Shown here: one piece after another, positions 34,283 through 43,101 of the stretch
How the letters are laid out: each line of letters opens with the position of its first letter
Position numbering within the stretch: the stretch's first letter is position 1
Source: Nocardioides mangrovi
GTDB lineage: Bacteria > Actinomycetota > Actinomycetes > Propionibacteriales > Nocardioidaceae
Assembly: GCF_020073815.1 (NCBI RefSeq)
Contig: NZ_JAIQZJ010000005.1
Coordinates: 1 to 64,000, forward strand
Length of the DNA: 64,000 bases
Direction: 5' to 3'
Translations under genes and position numbers: made by a program
The notes under the pieces: model-generated
Seen by the model: only the letters and a program-made list of their open reading frames with translations
Told to the model about the DNA's origin: nothing
Database searches by the model: none

Positions 34283-36270
34283 GCGCGCGCAGTCCTCTGT
34301 CCGGTGAGTGCGGGGAGTACGACGTGGAGCAGCTGCTCGACGGTGGCGGCACACGCTTCGGCCGCATCTGGGCCCTGACCGTAGGGGTCGGGGACCTCCA
34401 GCGCGGTCTCCGTGGCAGCGCGCTGCTGGGCGACCGCCGCGACGAGCTCGCGACCGGCCAGCGCCTCGTCGACATGGCCGACCGACTCGGCGAACTGCCC
34501 GAGCGTGAAGATCTTCCGGAACGCGCCCGCGTGGTCGTCGAGGATGAACTGGCGGTGGCTCGACTCGGCGGTCAGCACGAGGTCGGCATAGGTCAGGTGC
34601 TCGGTCTGGAACGGGCGGCTGCGGAAGGCCCCCGCGCCGGTGACGCCGCGTGCGGCCAGTGTTGCCGACATGACGAGGTCCATGGGCTTGCCGTCGAAGC
34701 CACGGGTGCCTGCTGACGCGAAGGTCACCGAGGTGTCCGACCCGACGAGGTGGCGGGAGAGGAGCTCCATGAAGGGCGAGCGGCAGATGTTGGCCGTGCA
34801 GACGTAGAGCACCCGCAGGGGCTGCTCGTGGTGGCGGGGCTGGGTGGTCGCGGGCGGCTGGTCGGGTGCCGGGGTTTCGAGGCTCGTCGCTGGCGCTCCT
34901 CGCACCTCAACCACCGGCGGGGGCTCTGACGCTCCTCGCACCTCAACCACCGGCGGGGGTTCTGGCGCTCCTCGAACCTCGACCGCCGGGGCCGGCGGGA
35001 GGGCCTCGACGAGCGAGACGGTGCTCGGGGCCGGGAGGTGGAACGGGTCGACGGTCGGCGGTGCGGCGAGGTCGAGGTAGCCGGACTCGCGCAGGGCGTT
35101 GATGACGTCGTCGAGGGCGTCCTCGATCGAGCGTCCGGTCGTGTCGACCCGGACGTCGGCATCCTGCGGCTCCTCGTACGGCGAGGAGATGCCGGTGAAC
35201 TCGGGGATCTCCCCGCGCCGGGCCTTGGCGTACATCCCCTTGCGGTCGCGCCGCTCGCACTCCTCGAGCGGGGTCGCGACGTGCACGAGGAAGAAGGCGC
35301 CGCCCGCGTCGCGGACCATCTGCCGCACCTGCTGGCGGGTCGCGTCGAACGGCGCGATCGGGCTGCACACCGCGACGCCGCCGTGCCGGGAGATCTCGGC
35401 CGCCACCCAGCCGATCCGGCGGATGTTGGTCTCGCGGTCCTCCTTGGAGAACGTGAGCCCGGCCGAGAGGTTGCGACGGACGACGTCGCCGTCGAGGCTC
35501 GTCAGCGACCGCGTCCCGACCTCGTGCATCCGGTCCATGAGGGCGCGCGCCAGCGTGGACTTCCCGCTCCCGGACAGGCCGGTGAAGAAGAGGACGAGGC
35601 CCTGCTGGGAGCGGGCGGGCCGGTCCTGCCTGACGATCGCGTCGATCTCCGGCGGGTAGGTGCCACGGGGATCCTCGGTGACGCCGACCATCGGGTCGTC
35701 GTGCGCGTAGTTGCCGACCACCTGGATCCCGAGCTCGTGATCGACGTCGGCGTCGCCGTGACTGGCGAGGGGGACGGCGACCACGTCGGCGTTCCGCAGG
35801 TGGGCGGCTGCGGAGAGCGTGGCCCGGATCAGCGCGACGGCGGACAGATCGGGCGTGCCGTGGCCGACGAGGGGCATGAGGACGACCGGACCGACCGTCG
35901 CGAGCGCGGCCAGCTGCGGCCCGGTCAGCGCGTCGGTCAGGGGGACGAAGGTGCGCCCGGCGTACCGCCGACGGGTCTCCGCCGGGGTGAGGTAGAGCCG
36001 TCGGAACGGGCCGTACTGGGCGTGCGTCAGCGGCTCGATCGTGCCGTCCGGGAGCGAGACCTGGGCGAGCGGCAGCCCCTCGGGGTCGACCAGCTCCACG
36101 GCCCCGGCGCCGGCCGCACGGGCGGCGACGTCGTCGGGGAGGTGCAGCGTGATCGGGCCGTCCGGCTCGTTGAAGGCGACGGTGGGGGCGAGGGCGCCGC
36201 TGACCAGGAGCTCGAGGTCGTCGAGCTCGCGGGGAGTGGGGCAGTACTGCGGGAGCGCGGGCAGGGGCAC
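34279..36270 (-). CDS. cysC: ATP-sulfurylase-like/APS kinase/LMW tyrosine phosphatase fusion
   Basis: A 663-residue three-part protein. Residues 1-215 are a degenerate ATP-sulfurylase-like region (PLVGHGTPDLSAVALIRATL) in which I do not see the QxRNPxH catalytic motif. Residues 222-400 are an APS kinase with Walker A GLSGSGKST (231-239) and RDRKGMYAKARRGEIPEFTG, making PAPS. Residues 425-480 are a linker carrying three VEVRGA units encoded by palindromic repeats. Residues 485-650 are a low-molecular-weight protein tyrosine phosphatase with P-loop CTANICRSP (Cys491, Arg497) and acid loop DPYGQ (Asp628). The frame is open from end to end. The GTG at 36270 is the chosen start; 39 bases separate it from the divergent asparaginase gene. 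It is coupled to the TauE gene. Confidence 0.88.
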   Translation of the reverse strand: MPLPALPQYCPTPRELDDLELLVSGALAPTVAFNEPDGPITLHLPDDVAARAAGAGAVELVDPEGLPLAQVSLPDGTIEPLTHAQYGPFRRLYLTPAETRRRYAGRTFVPLTDALTGPQLAALATVGPVVLMPLVGHGTPDLSAVALIRATLSAAAHLRNADVVAVPLASHGDADVDHELGIQVVGNYAHDDPMVGVTEDPRGTYPPEIDAIVRQDRPARSQQGLVLFFTGLSGSGKSTLARALMDRMHEVGTRSLTSLDGDVVRRNLSAGLTFSKEDRETNIRRIGWVAAEISRHGGVAVCSPIAPFDATRQQVRQMVRDAGGAFFLVHVATPLEECERRDRKGMYAKARRGEIPEFTGISSPYEEPQDADVRVDTTGRSIEDALDDVINALRESGYLDLAAPPTVDPFHLPAPSTVSLVEALPPAPAVEVRGAPEPPPVVEVRGASEPPPVVEVRGAPATSLETPAPDQPPATTQPRHHEQPLRVLYVCTANICRSPFMELLSRHLVGSDTSVTFASAGTRGFDGKPMDLVMSATLAARGVTGAGAFRSRPFQTEHLTYADLVLTAESSHRQFILDDHAGAFRKIFTLGQFAESVGHVDEALAGRELVAAVAQQRAATETALEVPDPYGQGPDAAEACAATVEQLLHVVLPALTGQRTARA
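34873..34989 (-). repeat. Palindromic repeat copies 7-9 forming a protein linker
   Basis: In the direction of the gene: a left-half copy (34989-34961), a second left-half copy (34953-34924) and a full copy (34917-34873). They encode VEVRGAPE, VVEVRGASE and VVEVRGAPATSLET, spaced by PPP. All three use the same reading frame as the copy in the thioredoxin gene. Confidence 0.9.
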
Positions 36271-36309
36271 GGCGTAATCGTGCCATGTCGCTGTAGTTAC
36301 TCTGCCGCT

Positions 36310-37251
36310 ATGCCGAAGCCCGTTGTCGTCGCCGAGGTGGTCCGGTCCGGTTTCGTGGAGGGCCACCACCACGGCTCCGTGGTCGCCCTGGACGTCCACG
36401 GCGCGGTCGACTGGTCCCTCGGCGACGTCACCGGCCCCGTACTGCCTCGCTCGTGCAACAAGCCCTTGCAGGCGGTGGCGATGGTCGAGGCCGGGCTCGA
36501 CCTGCCGCCCGAGCTGCTCGCGCTCGCGTGTGCGTCTCACTCGGGGGAGGCCTTCCACGTCGAGGGGGTACGCCGGATCCTGGCGTCGGTCGGGCTGGCC
36601 GAGGACGCCCTGCAGACCCCGGAGGACTTCCCGCTCGAGGATGCCGAGCGGGACGCCGTGCTGAGGGCGGGCGGGGAGAAGTCCCGCATCTTGATGAACT
36701 GCTCGGGCAAGCACGCAGCGATGCTCGCCACCTGCGTGGTGAACGGGTGGGACACCGCCGACTACCTGGCACCGGGTCATCCGCTCCAGGTCGCGATCGC
36801 CGCCACGTTCGCGCGCCTGACCGGGGACCCGGTGGCGGTCACAGCGGTCGACGGCTGCGGGGCGCCGCTCCTGTCGGCCTCCCTCGTCGGGTTGGCCACC
36901 GGCTTCCGCTCCCTGGCGCGGGCGTCCGCGGGCGCGGAGCGTCGGGTCGCCGACGCGATCCGGAGGCATCCGGAGTGGGTGTCCGGCACCCGGCGCGACG
37001 AGCGCACGCTGCTGACCGCGCTCCCAGGCTCCGTCGGCAAGATGGGCGCGGAGTCCTGCTTCGCCCTGGCGCTCGCGGACGGGCGGGCCTTCGCCCTCAA
37101 GGTCGACGACGGCGCGATGCGGGCCTGGCCCGTCGTGCTCGTCGCTGCGCTGCAGCGGGCGGGGATCTCCGACCCGGCCGTCGCCGGGGTGGGCAGGTCG
37201 CCGCTCCTGGGCGGAGCCGTCGAAGTGGGGGAGATCCGCGCCACGCTGTGA
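36310..37251 (+). CDS. L-asparaginase (thermolabile/Rhizobium-type family)
   Basis: A 313-residue member of the asparaginase II family (PF06089), unrelated to the classical type I/II enzymes. Family blocks present are [59 protein letters not shown] and [10 protein letters not shown]. The SCNKP-like Ser-Lys pair and the Cys of NCSGKH fit the active site described for this family. It would release aspartate and ammonia. The ATG at 36310 lies 6 bases after TACTCT (36298-36303). It has no obvious tie to the sugar genes around it. Confidence 0.9.
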   Translation: MPKPVVVAEVVRSGFVEGHHHGSVVALDVHGAVDWSLGDVTGPVLPRSCNKPLQAVAMVEAGLDLPPELLALACASHSGEAFHVEGVRRILASVGLAEDALQTPEDFPLEDAERDAVLRAGGEKSRILMNCSGKHAAMLATCVVNGWDTADYLAPGHPLQVAIAATFARLTGDPVAVTAVDGCGAPLLSASLVGLATGFRSLARASAGAERRVADAIRRHPEWVSGTRRDERTLLTALPGSVGKMGAESCFALALADGRAFALKVDDGAMRAWPVVLVAALQRAGISDPAVAGVGRSPLLGGAVEVGEIRATL

Positions 37252-37264
37252 CAGGATTTCCCCC

Positions 37265-38290
37265 ATGACCAGGCGGGCGCTGATCACCGGGATCACCGGC
37301 CAGGACGGCTCCTACCTCGCTGAGCTGCTGCTGGCGAAGGGCTACGAGGTCCACGGGCTGCGGCGTCGGTCGTCGACGTTCAACAGCCTCCGCATCGAGC
37401 ACCTCTACCAGGACCCGCGCGACCCGGACGCCCGGCTCTTCCTGCACTACGCCGACCTCACCGACGAGTCCCGGCTGATCCGGCTGTTGCGCCGCATCCA
37501 GCCCGACGAGGTCTACAACCTCGCCGGCCAGTCCCACGTCGGCGTCAGCTTCGACGAGCCCGAGTACACCGGCGACACCGTCGGCCTCGGCGCGGTCCGC
37601 CTCCTCGAGGCGATCCGGACAGCCGACCTCGACTGCCGCTTCTACCAGGCGTCGAGCTCGGCGATGTTCGGCACCGCGCCCGCGCCGCAGCACGAGGGGA
37701 CGCCCTTCCGGCCGGCCTCGCCGTACGCCGCCGCCAAGCTCTACGCGCACTGGACGACCGCGACGTATCGCGAGGGCTACGGCATGTTCGCGGTCAGCGG
37801 GATCCTCTTCAACCACGAGTCGCCGCGCCGGGGCGAGACGTTCGTGACCCGCAAGGTGAGCCGGGCGGTCGCGCGCATCCAGGCGGGGCTGGCCGACTAC
37901 CTCTACATGGGCAACCTCGACGCGGTGCGCGACTGGGGCTACGCGCCGGAGTACGTCGAGGGCATGTGGCGGATGCTCCAGGCCGACGAGCCGTCCGACT
38001 ACGTGCTCGCCACCGGCCGGAGCTTCACCGTGCGGGACTTCGTGGTCGCGGCCTTCGAGCATGCTGGCCTCGACTGGGAGAAGCACGTGCGGGTCGACGA
38101 GCGCTACCTGCGGCCGACGGAGTCCGGCGCCCTGATCGGCGATGCGAGCCGCGCCGAGCAGGAGCTCGGCTGGCGCCCCACGGTGCACACGGAGGAACTC
38201 GTGCGGATCATGGTCGACGCGGACGTCGAGGCGGTCCGCCACGAGGGCGAGCCGTGGGTGGACCTGCCGCGGAGCTGGCCGAGCGCCTGA
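37265..38290 (+). CDS. gmd: GDP-mannose 4,6-dehydratase
   Basis: A 341-residue short-chain dehydrogenase of the Gmd type, which makes GDP-4-keto-6-deoxymannose. It has the NADP motif [14 protein letters not shown], the classical [16 protein letters not shown] that identifies true Gmd, SSSAMFG, the catalytic [12 protein letters not shown] (Tyr-x3-Lys) and [17 protein letters not shown]. It lies 13 bases after the asparaginase gene and converges on manA. Of the three Gmd-like genes here it is closest to canonical. Confidence 0.93.
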   Translation: MTRRALITGITGQDGSYLAELLLAKGYEVHGLRRRSSTFNSLRIEHLYQDPRDPDARLFLHYADLTDESRLIRLLRRIQPDEVYNLAGQSHVGVSFDEPEYTGDTVGLGAVRLLEAIRTADLDCRFYQASSSAMFGTAPAPQHEGTPFRPASPYAAAKLYAHWTTATYREGYGMFAVSGILFNHESPRRGETFVTRKVSRAVARIQAGLADYLYMGNLDAVRDWGYAPEYVEGMWRMLQADEPSDYVLATGRSFTVRDFVVAAFEHAGLDWEKHVRVDERYLRPTESGALIGDASRAEQELGWRPTVHTEELVRIMVDADVEAVRHEGEPWVDLPRSWPSA

Positions 38291-38297
38291 GCGGCTG

Positions 38298-39533
38298 CTA
38301 GGCGCCGGGCACGCTGGCGATCGCGACCGTTCCGTCGCCCTCGAGGGCGATCGCGCCCTCGGCGTGCGCGACGAAGAGCGACTCGCCGCGGCCCAGGGTC
38401 TGGCGCTGGAGCGCGCTCACCACGTCGACCCGTCCGTCGAGGCACAGCAGGGTGCGGGGTCCCTCGGCCGGGAGCTGGTCGCCGGGCTCCCGAGCGATGG
38501 TGAGCGCGAACTCCGCCACCGGCGGGCGGTAGGACAGCGTGTTCGGGCTGACCGTGGCGGGCTCCCAGAGCGGCGCCGGGATCGGCGTGAAGTTGGCGAT
38601 GTTGAGCAGCTCGGGGACGTCGACGTGCTTGGGCGTCAGGCCGGCGCGCACGACGTTGTCGGAGGAGGCCATGATCTCGACCCCGAAGCCGGACGTGTAG
38701 GCGTGCACGACGCCGGCGTCGAGGAACATCGCCTCACCGGGAGAGAGCACCACGTGGTTGAGCAGGAGGGTGACGAGCACACCCGGGTCCGTCGGGTACT
38801 TCTCTGCCAGCGACGCGGTCTGGGCGAAGAGGCGGGTGCTCTCCCGCTCCACGCTGGCGCGGTCGAGGTAGTGGCGGCCGGCGGTGCGGCTCGAGCGGTG
38901 TCCGCGGGCCTCGGCGGCCGTCGCCGCGACCGCGATCTCGCCGATCAGGTCGCGCAACCCGGCACCGGACTCGGCGAGGATCTGGCTCACCACCGAGTGC
39001 AGGGCCTGGAACGGCGGTGCGGCCTCGAGCTCCTTGGCGGTGCGATCCGCCCACGGGTGCTCGAGCAGCCGCAGGATCCGCACCGTCTTCTCGACGTCGC
39101 GGAAGCCCGCCATGCCCTCGAAGCGCGTGATCGCGACGATCATCTCGGGCTTGTGGAAGTGGTCCTGGTAGCTGCGGTCCGGGGCGCCGACAGGGATGCC
39201 GGCCTGGTCCTCCAGCTCGTAGCCGATGCGAGCGCGCTGGCTCGTGGGGTGCACCTGGAGCGACAGGGGCTCCGCGGCGGCGAGTGCCTTCACCAGGTAG
39301 GGCAGGCGGGGCCCGAACGTCTCGAGCGCATGGGCGCCGAGGGCTTTGTCCGCGTGCTCGCGGATGTGGTCGTCGAGGCGGGTGCCGTCAGTCAGGACCG
39401 CCGGGTCGGCAGGGTGGGCGCCGACCCACAGCTCGGCCTGTGGTCGGCCGTCGCTGGGCGTGCCGAGGAAGCGCGGGATGAGGGTCGTCGACCCCCATGC
39501 GTAGTCCCGCGTCACGCACGTCAGCTGCTCCAC
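38298..39533 (-). CDS. manA: Mannose-6-phosphate isomerase, class I
   Basis: A 411-residue zinc enzyme linking fructose-6-phosphate to mannose-6-phosphate, the entry to GDP-mannose. Type I features: YLVKALAAAEPLSLQVHPTSQRA with the zinc ligands, HKPEMIVAI, and a cupin C-terminus with FLDAGVVHAYTSGFGVEIMASSDNVVRAGLTPKHV. The GTG at 39533 lies 6 bases after TACCAT on the coding strand (39540-39545), so the transcript is probably leaderless. It provides the precursor for the Gmd-like enzymes on both sides. Confidence 0.92.
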   Translation of the reverse strand: MEQLTCVTRDYAWGSTTLIPRFLGTPSDGRPQAELWVGAHPADPAVLTDGTRLDDHIREHADKALGAHALETFGPRLPYLVKALAAAEPLSLQVHPTSQRARIGYELEDQAGIPVGAPDRSYQDHFHKPEMIVAITRFEGMAGFRDVEKTVRILRLLEHPWADRTAKELEAAPPFQALHSVVSQILAESGAGLRDLIGEIAVAATAAEARGHRSSRTAGRHYLDRASVERESTRLFAQTASLAEKYPTDPGVLVTLLLNHVVLSPGEAMFLDAGVVHAYTSGFGVEIMASSDNVVRAGLTPKHVDVPELLNIANFTPIPAPLWEPATVSPNTLSYRPPVAEFALTIAREPGDQLPAEGPRTLLCLDGRVDVVSALQRQTLGRGESLFVAHAEGAIALEGDGTVAIASVPGA

Positions 39534-39673
39534 CGTTCGATGGTAGGTCGGTGCCGCATCGTCCGGGACCGTTGTTGATCTCCTGTTGCCGACCTGTGGA
39601 GGCGCGTGTGCTTGCTGTTGATCGCGCGTAACTCCCGGCTGTCGTGGGTCGTGTGGACAGTCTCACAGAGTCC

Positions 39674-39704
39674 GTGCTTGCAAGTTGCTTGCTCTTGCTA
39701 GCAC
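39674..39704. promoter_or_regulatory. Inverted repeat upstream of XRE regulator
   Basis: GTGCTTGCAAG (39674-39684) and CTTGCTAGCAC (39694-39704) are inverted repeats matching at 10 of 11 positions with a 9-base spacer that itself contains another TTGCTTGC. The dyad ends 9 bases before the regulator's ATG, a likely autoregulatory operator. Confidence 0.55.
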
Positions 39705-39713
39705 AGTGGGGGC

Positions 39714-40088
39714 ATGGCGAAGGGCAAGGTCGGCAAGACCGTCGAGTCCCTCGGTGACTACCTCAAGGAGCAGCGGGTCGCGGCCCACCTCTCCCTGCGG
39801 CAGCTGGCCGAGCAGACCGGCGTCTCCAACCCGTACCTGAGCCAGATCGAGCGCGGCCTGCGACGTCCGTCGGCGCAGGTGCTCCAGCAGATCGCGAAGG
39901 CGCTGCGCATCTCGGCCGAGCAGCTCTACGTGCGCGCGGGCATCGTCAGCCCCGACCCGGGCTCAGGTGGGTCGGTCGAGCTGGCGATCCTCGGCGACCC
40001 GCAGCTCACCGAGCGGCAGAAGCAGTCCCTGCTGGACGTCTACGCCTCGTTCCTCGCCCTCAACGGGACCACCACACCCAAGGAGTGA
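39714..40088 (+). CDS. XRE-family HTH regulator (Rv0474-like)
   Basis: A 124-residue regulator with an HTH_3 domain at about residues 13-70 (LKEQRVAAHLSLRQLAEQTG, NPYLSQIERGLRRPS, LQQIAKALRISAEQLYVRAG) and a short C-terminal helix LTERQKQSLLDVYASFLA. The order XRE, HbhA-like, DUF2516 is the same as Rv0474-Rv0475-Rv0476 in mycobacteria, so it probably controls the adjacent HbhA-like gene. Confidence 0.88.
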   Translation: MAKGKVGKTVESLGDYLKEQRVAAHLSLRQLAEQTGVSNPYLSQIERGLRRPSAQVLQQIAKALRISAEQLYVRAGIVSPDPGSGGSVELAILGDPQLTERQKQSLLDVYASFLALNGTTTPKE

Positions 40089-40096
40089 CCACCACC

Positions 40097-40753
40097 ATGC
40101 CCAAGTTCGAGATCCCCACGATCGAGCTCCCGACCGAGGCCACGCGTCCGCTGTACGCCGGTGTCGGCGCCACCGACGTCGTCGTCGGCTACGTGCGCGA
40201 CGCCGTCGCGGACCTGCAGAAGCGCGTCACCGGTGTCCAGAAGGACGTCCAGACCCGCATCTCCGCCATCGAGCTCGAGCCCAAGGCTCTGCGCGACCAG
40301 GCCCTCGTCGTCGTGACCACCCAGATCGACGCCCTCTCCAAGGAGGCCAAGGTCCGCCGCGAGGCCATCGAGAAGCGCGTCGCCGAGCTCCAGTCGGACG
40401 CCGCCGGCATCCCCGCCAGCGTGACCGCGGCGTACGCCGACCTGGCCAGCCGCGGCGAGGTCCTCGTGGGCCGGATCCGCAACCAGGAGTCGACCAAGAC
40501 GACGGCCACGGCCGCGAAGACCACCACGGCCAAGGCGAAGACCACGAAGACCCAGGCCACCAAGGCCACGAAGTCGACCGCGTCGACCGCCAAGAAGACG
40601 GCGAAGAAGACCGCCAAGAAGACCACGGCCACCGCCAAGAAGTCGGCCGCCACCCCGGCGAGCAGCGCCAAGGCGACCGCCACCGCGGCCAAGAAGACCG
40701 CGGCGAGCGCCACCACCGCGGCCACCGAGGCCGCCGAGAAGGTCGGCGACTGA
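40097..40753 (+). CDS. HbhA-like heparin-binding hemagglutinin homologue
   Basis: A 218-residue protein with an N-terminal helical domain (about 1-135, with ATDVVVGYVRDAVADLQKRV and long amphipathic helices) and a C-terminal low-complexity tail of Lys/Ala/Thr repeats (AKKTAKKTAKKTTATAKK), as in mycobacterial HbhA. In mycobacteria the protein is surface-exposed, binds sulfated glycans and also associates with lipid inclusions; neither can be shown here. The ATG at 40097 follows an AGGAG box with a long spacer. GTG at 40085, overlapping the previous stop, is the alternative. Confidence 0.85.
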   Translation: MPKFEIPTIELPTEATRPLYAGVGATDVVVGYVRDAVADLQKRVTGVQKDVQTRISAIELEPKALRDQALVVVTTQIDALSKEAKVRREAIEKRVAELQSDAAGIPASVTAAYADLASRGEVLVGRIRNQESTKTTATAAKTTTAKAKTTKTQATKATKSTASTAKKTAKKTAKKTTATAKKSAATPASSAKATATAAKKTAASATTAATEAAEKVGD

Positions 40754-40802
40754 AGAGCAGACGAGGAGCAGCTCACGCTGTTCTGATCGTCTCCGATCGC
40801 TC

Positions 40803-40836
40803 CACGAGGCCCCGGGAATCTTCCCGGGGCCTCGTG
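40803..40836 (+). terminator. Intrinsic terminator after hbhA-like gene
   Basis: A 16-base arm beginning CACGAGGCCCC at 40803 and its exact complement ending at 40836, with a 2-base centre (effectively a 4-base loop). It lies 49 bases after the stop. The tail has scattered Ts only. Confidence 0.75.
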
Positions 40837-40857
40837 CTCGTCTCGTAGGCTGGTGAT

Positions 40858-41148
40858 GTGTCCAACGTGTTCGCGCTCGAGTGGGGCCTGATGTCGCTCC
40901 TGGCCCTGCTGATGCTCGCGGTGAAGGTCTTCGCCTTCATCAGCAGCCTGACCTACTCCAACGAGGCCTACGACGCCGCGAACAAGCTCAACAAGCCCGC
41001 CTGGACGATCATCCTGGGCATCGGCGTCGCCGCCCAGCTCGTGCTCGGCGGCCTGGGCGGCATCATCAGCCTGGCGTTCACCATCGCGGCGCTGGTCTAC
41101 CTCGCGGACGTGCGACCCGCCCTGCGCTCCCTCACCCGACGGCGCTGA
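40858..41148 (+). CDS. DUF2516 membrane protein (Rv0476-like)
   Basis: A 96-residue protein with three membrane segments and the DUF2516 pattern (FAFISSLTYSNEAYDAANKLNKPAW, then [13 protein letters not shown]). Function is unknown, but it is a constant neighbour of HbhA-like genes in actinobacteria. The GTG at 40858 is 6 bases after TAGGCT (40846-40851), giving an independent leaderless transcript downstream of the terminator. It overlaps the convergent epimerase gene by 17 bases. Confidence 0.88.
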   Translation: MSNVFALEWGLMSLLALLMLAVKVFAFISSLTYSNEAYDAANKLNKPAWTIILGIGVAAQLVLGGLGGIISLAFTIAALVYLADVRPALRSLTRRR

Positions 41149-42100
41149 GGTCGGCGTCGACCATCCGGCCGACCACGTCGGCGAAGTCGACCGTCGGTGA
41201 CCAGCCCAGCAGCTCGCGTGCGCGCGTCGCGTCGCCGATCAGCTCGGTGGGATCGGTCGGCCGGACGAAGGCCGGGTCGATGACGACCAGCGGCTCCCAG
41301 TCGTCGATGCCGGCGTGACGGAACGCCGCCGCGACGAACTCCCGCACCGAGTGGCCGACCCCGGTGGCCACGACGTAGTCGCGGGCCACGTCGGCCCGGG
41401 CGGCCCGGACCATCGCGTCGACGTAGTCCGGGGCCCAGCCCCAGTCGCGCCGGGCGTCGAGGTTCCCCAGCGAGAGGTGAGTTGCCCGCCCAGCCGCGAT
41501 GGCGGCGACCGTCGCGGTGATCTTGCGGGTCACGAACTGCTCCGGGCGGCGAGGGGACTCGTGGTTGTAGAGGATCGCACTGACCGCGTGCAGGTCGCGG
41601 TGCCGGTAGACGTCGACCATCAGGTGGGCGTAGGCCTTCGCCGCGCCGTACGGGTTCAGGGGGCGCACGGGCGTGGTCTCGTCCTGTGGGGAGCGTTCGG
41701 GCTGGCCGAAGATCTCCGCGCTGGAGGCTTGGACGAAGCGCACCGGCTTGCCCTGCTTCTCCTGCACCAGCAATGCCGACTCGAGCAGCGCCGCCGCGGC
41801 CAGGCCGTTGACGCGAGCGGTCAGGTCGGGCTCGTCCCACGAACGGGCCACCGAGCTCAGGGCCGCCAGGTTGTAGACCTCGTCCGGGGCCAGGTCGAGC
41901 AGCAGTGAACGGACGTCCTCGACCGAGGTCAGGTCGCCTCGGTGGAGCTCGACCCCCGGCGCCGACGGCAGCGGCTCGAGGTCGTGGGCGAGCGCGTGGA
42001 CCTCGACCCCCTCGGCCACGAGGCGCTCGCCGAGGTAGGAGCCGTCCTGGCCACTGATCCCGGTGATGAACGCGCGCGCCCCCGTGGTCACCGAGCTCAC
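41132..42100 (-). CDS. GDP-mannose 4,6-dehydratase-like SDR (copy 2)
   Basis: A 322-residue extended SDR with [33 protein letters not shown], a catalytic [11 protein letters not shown] (Tyr-x3-Lys) and [17 protein letters not shown]. It keeps the Gmd fingerprint HESPRR...FVTRKI but lacks the RRSSTFN loop of true Gmd, so it may act on a related GDP- or UDP-sugar. Its ATG overlaps the end of the copy-3 gene by 4 bases, and the two are translationally coupled. Confidence 0.82.
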   Translation of the reverse strand: MSSVTTGARAFITGISGQDGSYLGERLVAEGVEVHALAHDLEPLPSAPGVELHRGDLTSVEDVRSLLLDLAPDEVYNLAALSSVARSWDEPDLTARVNGLAAAALLESALLVQEKQGKPVRFVQASSAEIFGQPERSPQDETTPVRPLNPYGAAKAYAHLMVDVYRHRDLHAVSAILYNHESPRRPEQFVTRKITATVAAIAAGRATHLSLGNLDARRDWGWAPDYVDAMVRAARADVARDYVVATGVGHSVREFVAAAFRHAGIDDWEPLVVIDPAFVRPTDPTELIGDATRARELLGWSPTVDFADVVGRMVDADLSAVG

Positions 42101-43077
42101 CAGCCCTGACGCGTCGCGGCGAGGTCGGCGTCGACCATCATCGCGACCAGCTCGCGGAAGGAGACCTTGGGCTTCCAGCCGAGGACCTCGCGCGCCTTGC
42201 TCGCGTCACCGATGAGGTGGTCGACCTCGGCGGGGCGCATGAAGCGCTCGTCCTGGCGGACGTACGGCGTCCAGTCGTCGATGCCGACGTGGGCGAAGGC
42301 GGCGTCGAGGAAGTCGCGGATCGAGTGCGTCTCGCCGGTCGCCACGACGTAGTCGTCGCCCCGGGGCTGCTGGAGCATCAGCCACATCGCCTCGACGTAG
42401 TCGCCCGCGAAGCCCCAGTCGCGCTCGGCATCGAGGTTGCCGAGCACCACGTGGTCCTGGAGTCCCAGCTTGATCCGGGCGACGGCCTCGCTGATCTTGC
42501 GGGTCACGAACTCGGGGCCGCGGCGCGGCGACTCGTGGTTGAAGAGGATCCCGGACGAGGCGTGCATGCCGTAGGACTCGCGGTAGTTGATCGTCATGTA
42601 GTGGCCGAAGACCTTGCTCACGCCGTACGGCGAGCGCGGCCAGAGCAGGGTGCGCTCGTGCTGCGGCACCTCCTGGACCTTGCCGAACATCTCCGAGCTC
42701 GACGCCTGGTAGAACCGCACGTCCTCCGGGTGGCCGCCCGCGTGCAAGCGGACCGCTTCAAGCATGTTGAGCACGCCTTTGGCGGTGACGTCGGTGGTGA
42801 GGGCGGCGTTCTCCCAGGAGTAGGCGACGAACGAGACGGCGCCCAAGTTGTAGACCTCGTCCGGGTCCGAGTCACGCAGGGCGCGGATGAGGCTGGACAT
42901 GTCCGTCAGGTCGCCGTGGTGGAGGCGTACGTCGGGGAGCAGGTGCTCGACCAGGTCGCGCTTGGGGTTGTTCTGCCCGCGGATCAGCCCGTGGACGTCG
43001 TACCCCTTCGTGAGCAGGAGCTCGGCCAGGTAGAGCCCGTCCTGGCCGGTGATCCCGGTGATGAGCGCGGTCGGCAT
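42097..43077 (-). CDS. GDP-mannose 4,6-dehydratase (copy 3)
   Basis: A 326-residue Gmd-family enzyme with [21 protein letters not shown], catalytic [29 protein letters not shown] and [19 protein letters not shown]. It also carries a shortened loop ([14 protein letters not shown]) in place of RRRSSTFN. It is followed directly by copy 2, and upstream lies the priming sugar transferase on the same strand (24-base gap), so the three genes look like one unit. Confidence 0.87.
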   Translation of the reverse strand: MPTALITGITGQDGLYLAELLLTKGYDVHGLIRGQNNPKRDLVEHLLPDVRLHHGDLTDMSSLIRALRDSDPDEVYNLGAVSFVAYSWENAALTTDVTAKGVLNMLEAVRLHAGGHPEDVRFYQASSSEMFGKVQEVPQHERTLLWPRSPYGVSKVFGHYMTINYRESYGMHASSGILFNHESPRRGPEFVTRKISEAVARIKLGLQDHVVLGNLDAERDWGFAGDYVEAMWLMLQQPRGDDYVVATGETHSIRDFLDAAFAHVGIDDWTPYVRQDERFMRPAEVDHLIGDASKAREVLGWKPKVSFRELVAMMVDADLAATRQGW

Positions 43078-43101
43078 GGGCCGATCCTCGCAGAAGGAGG
43101 G

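Noticed and set aside
36271..37296. Possible N-terminal extension of the CysC-phosphatase protein through the asparaginase region
   Set aside because: The frame stays open by chance antisense to the asparaginase gene. The sulfurylase-like similarity begins only after 36270.
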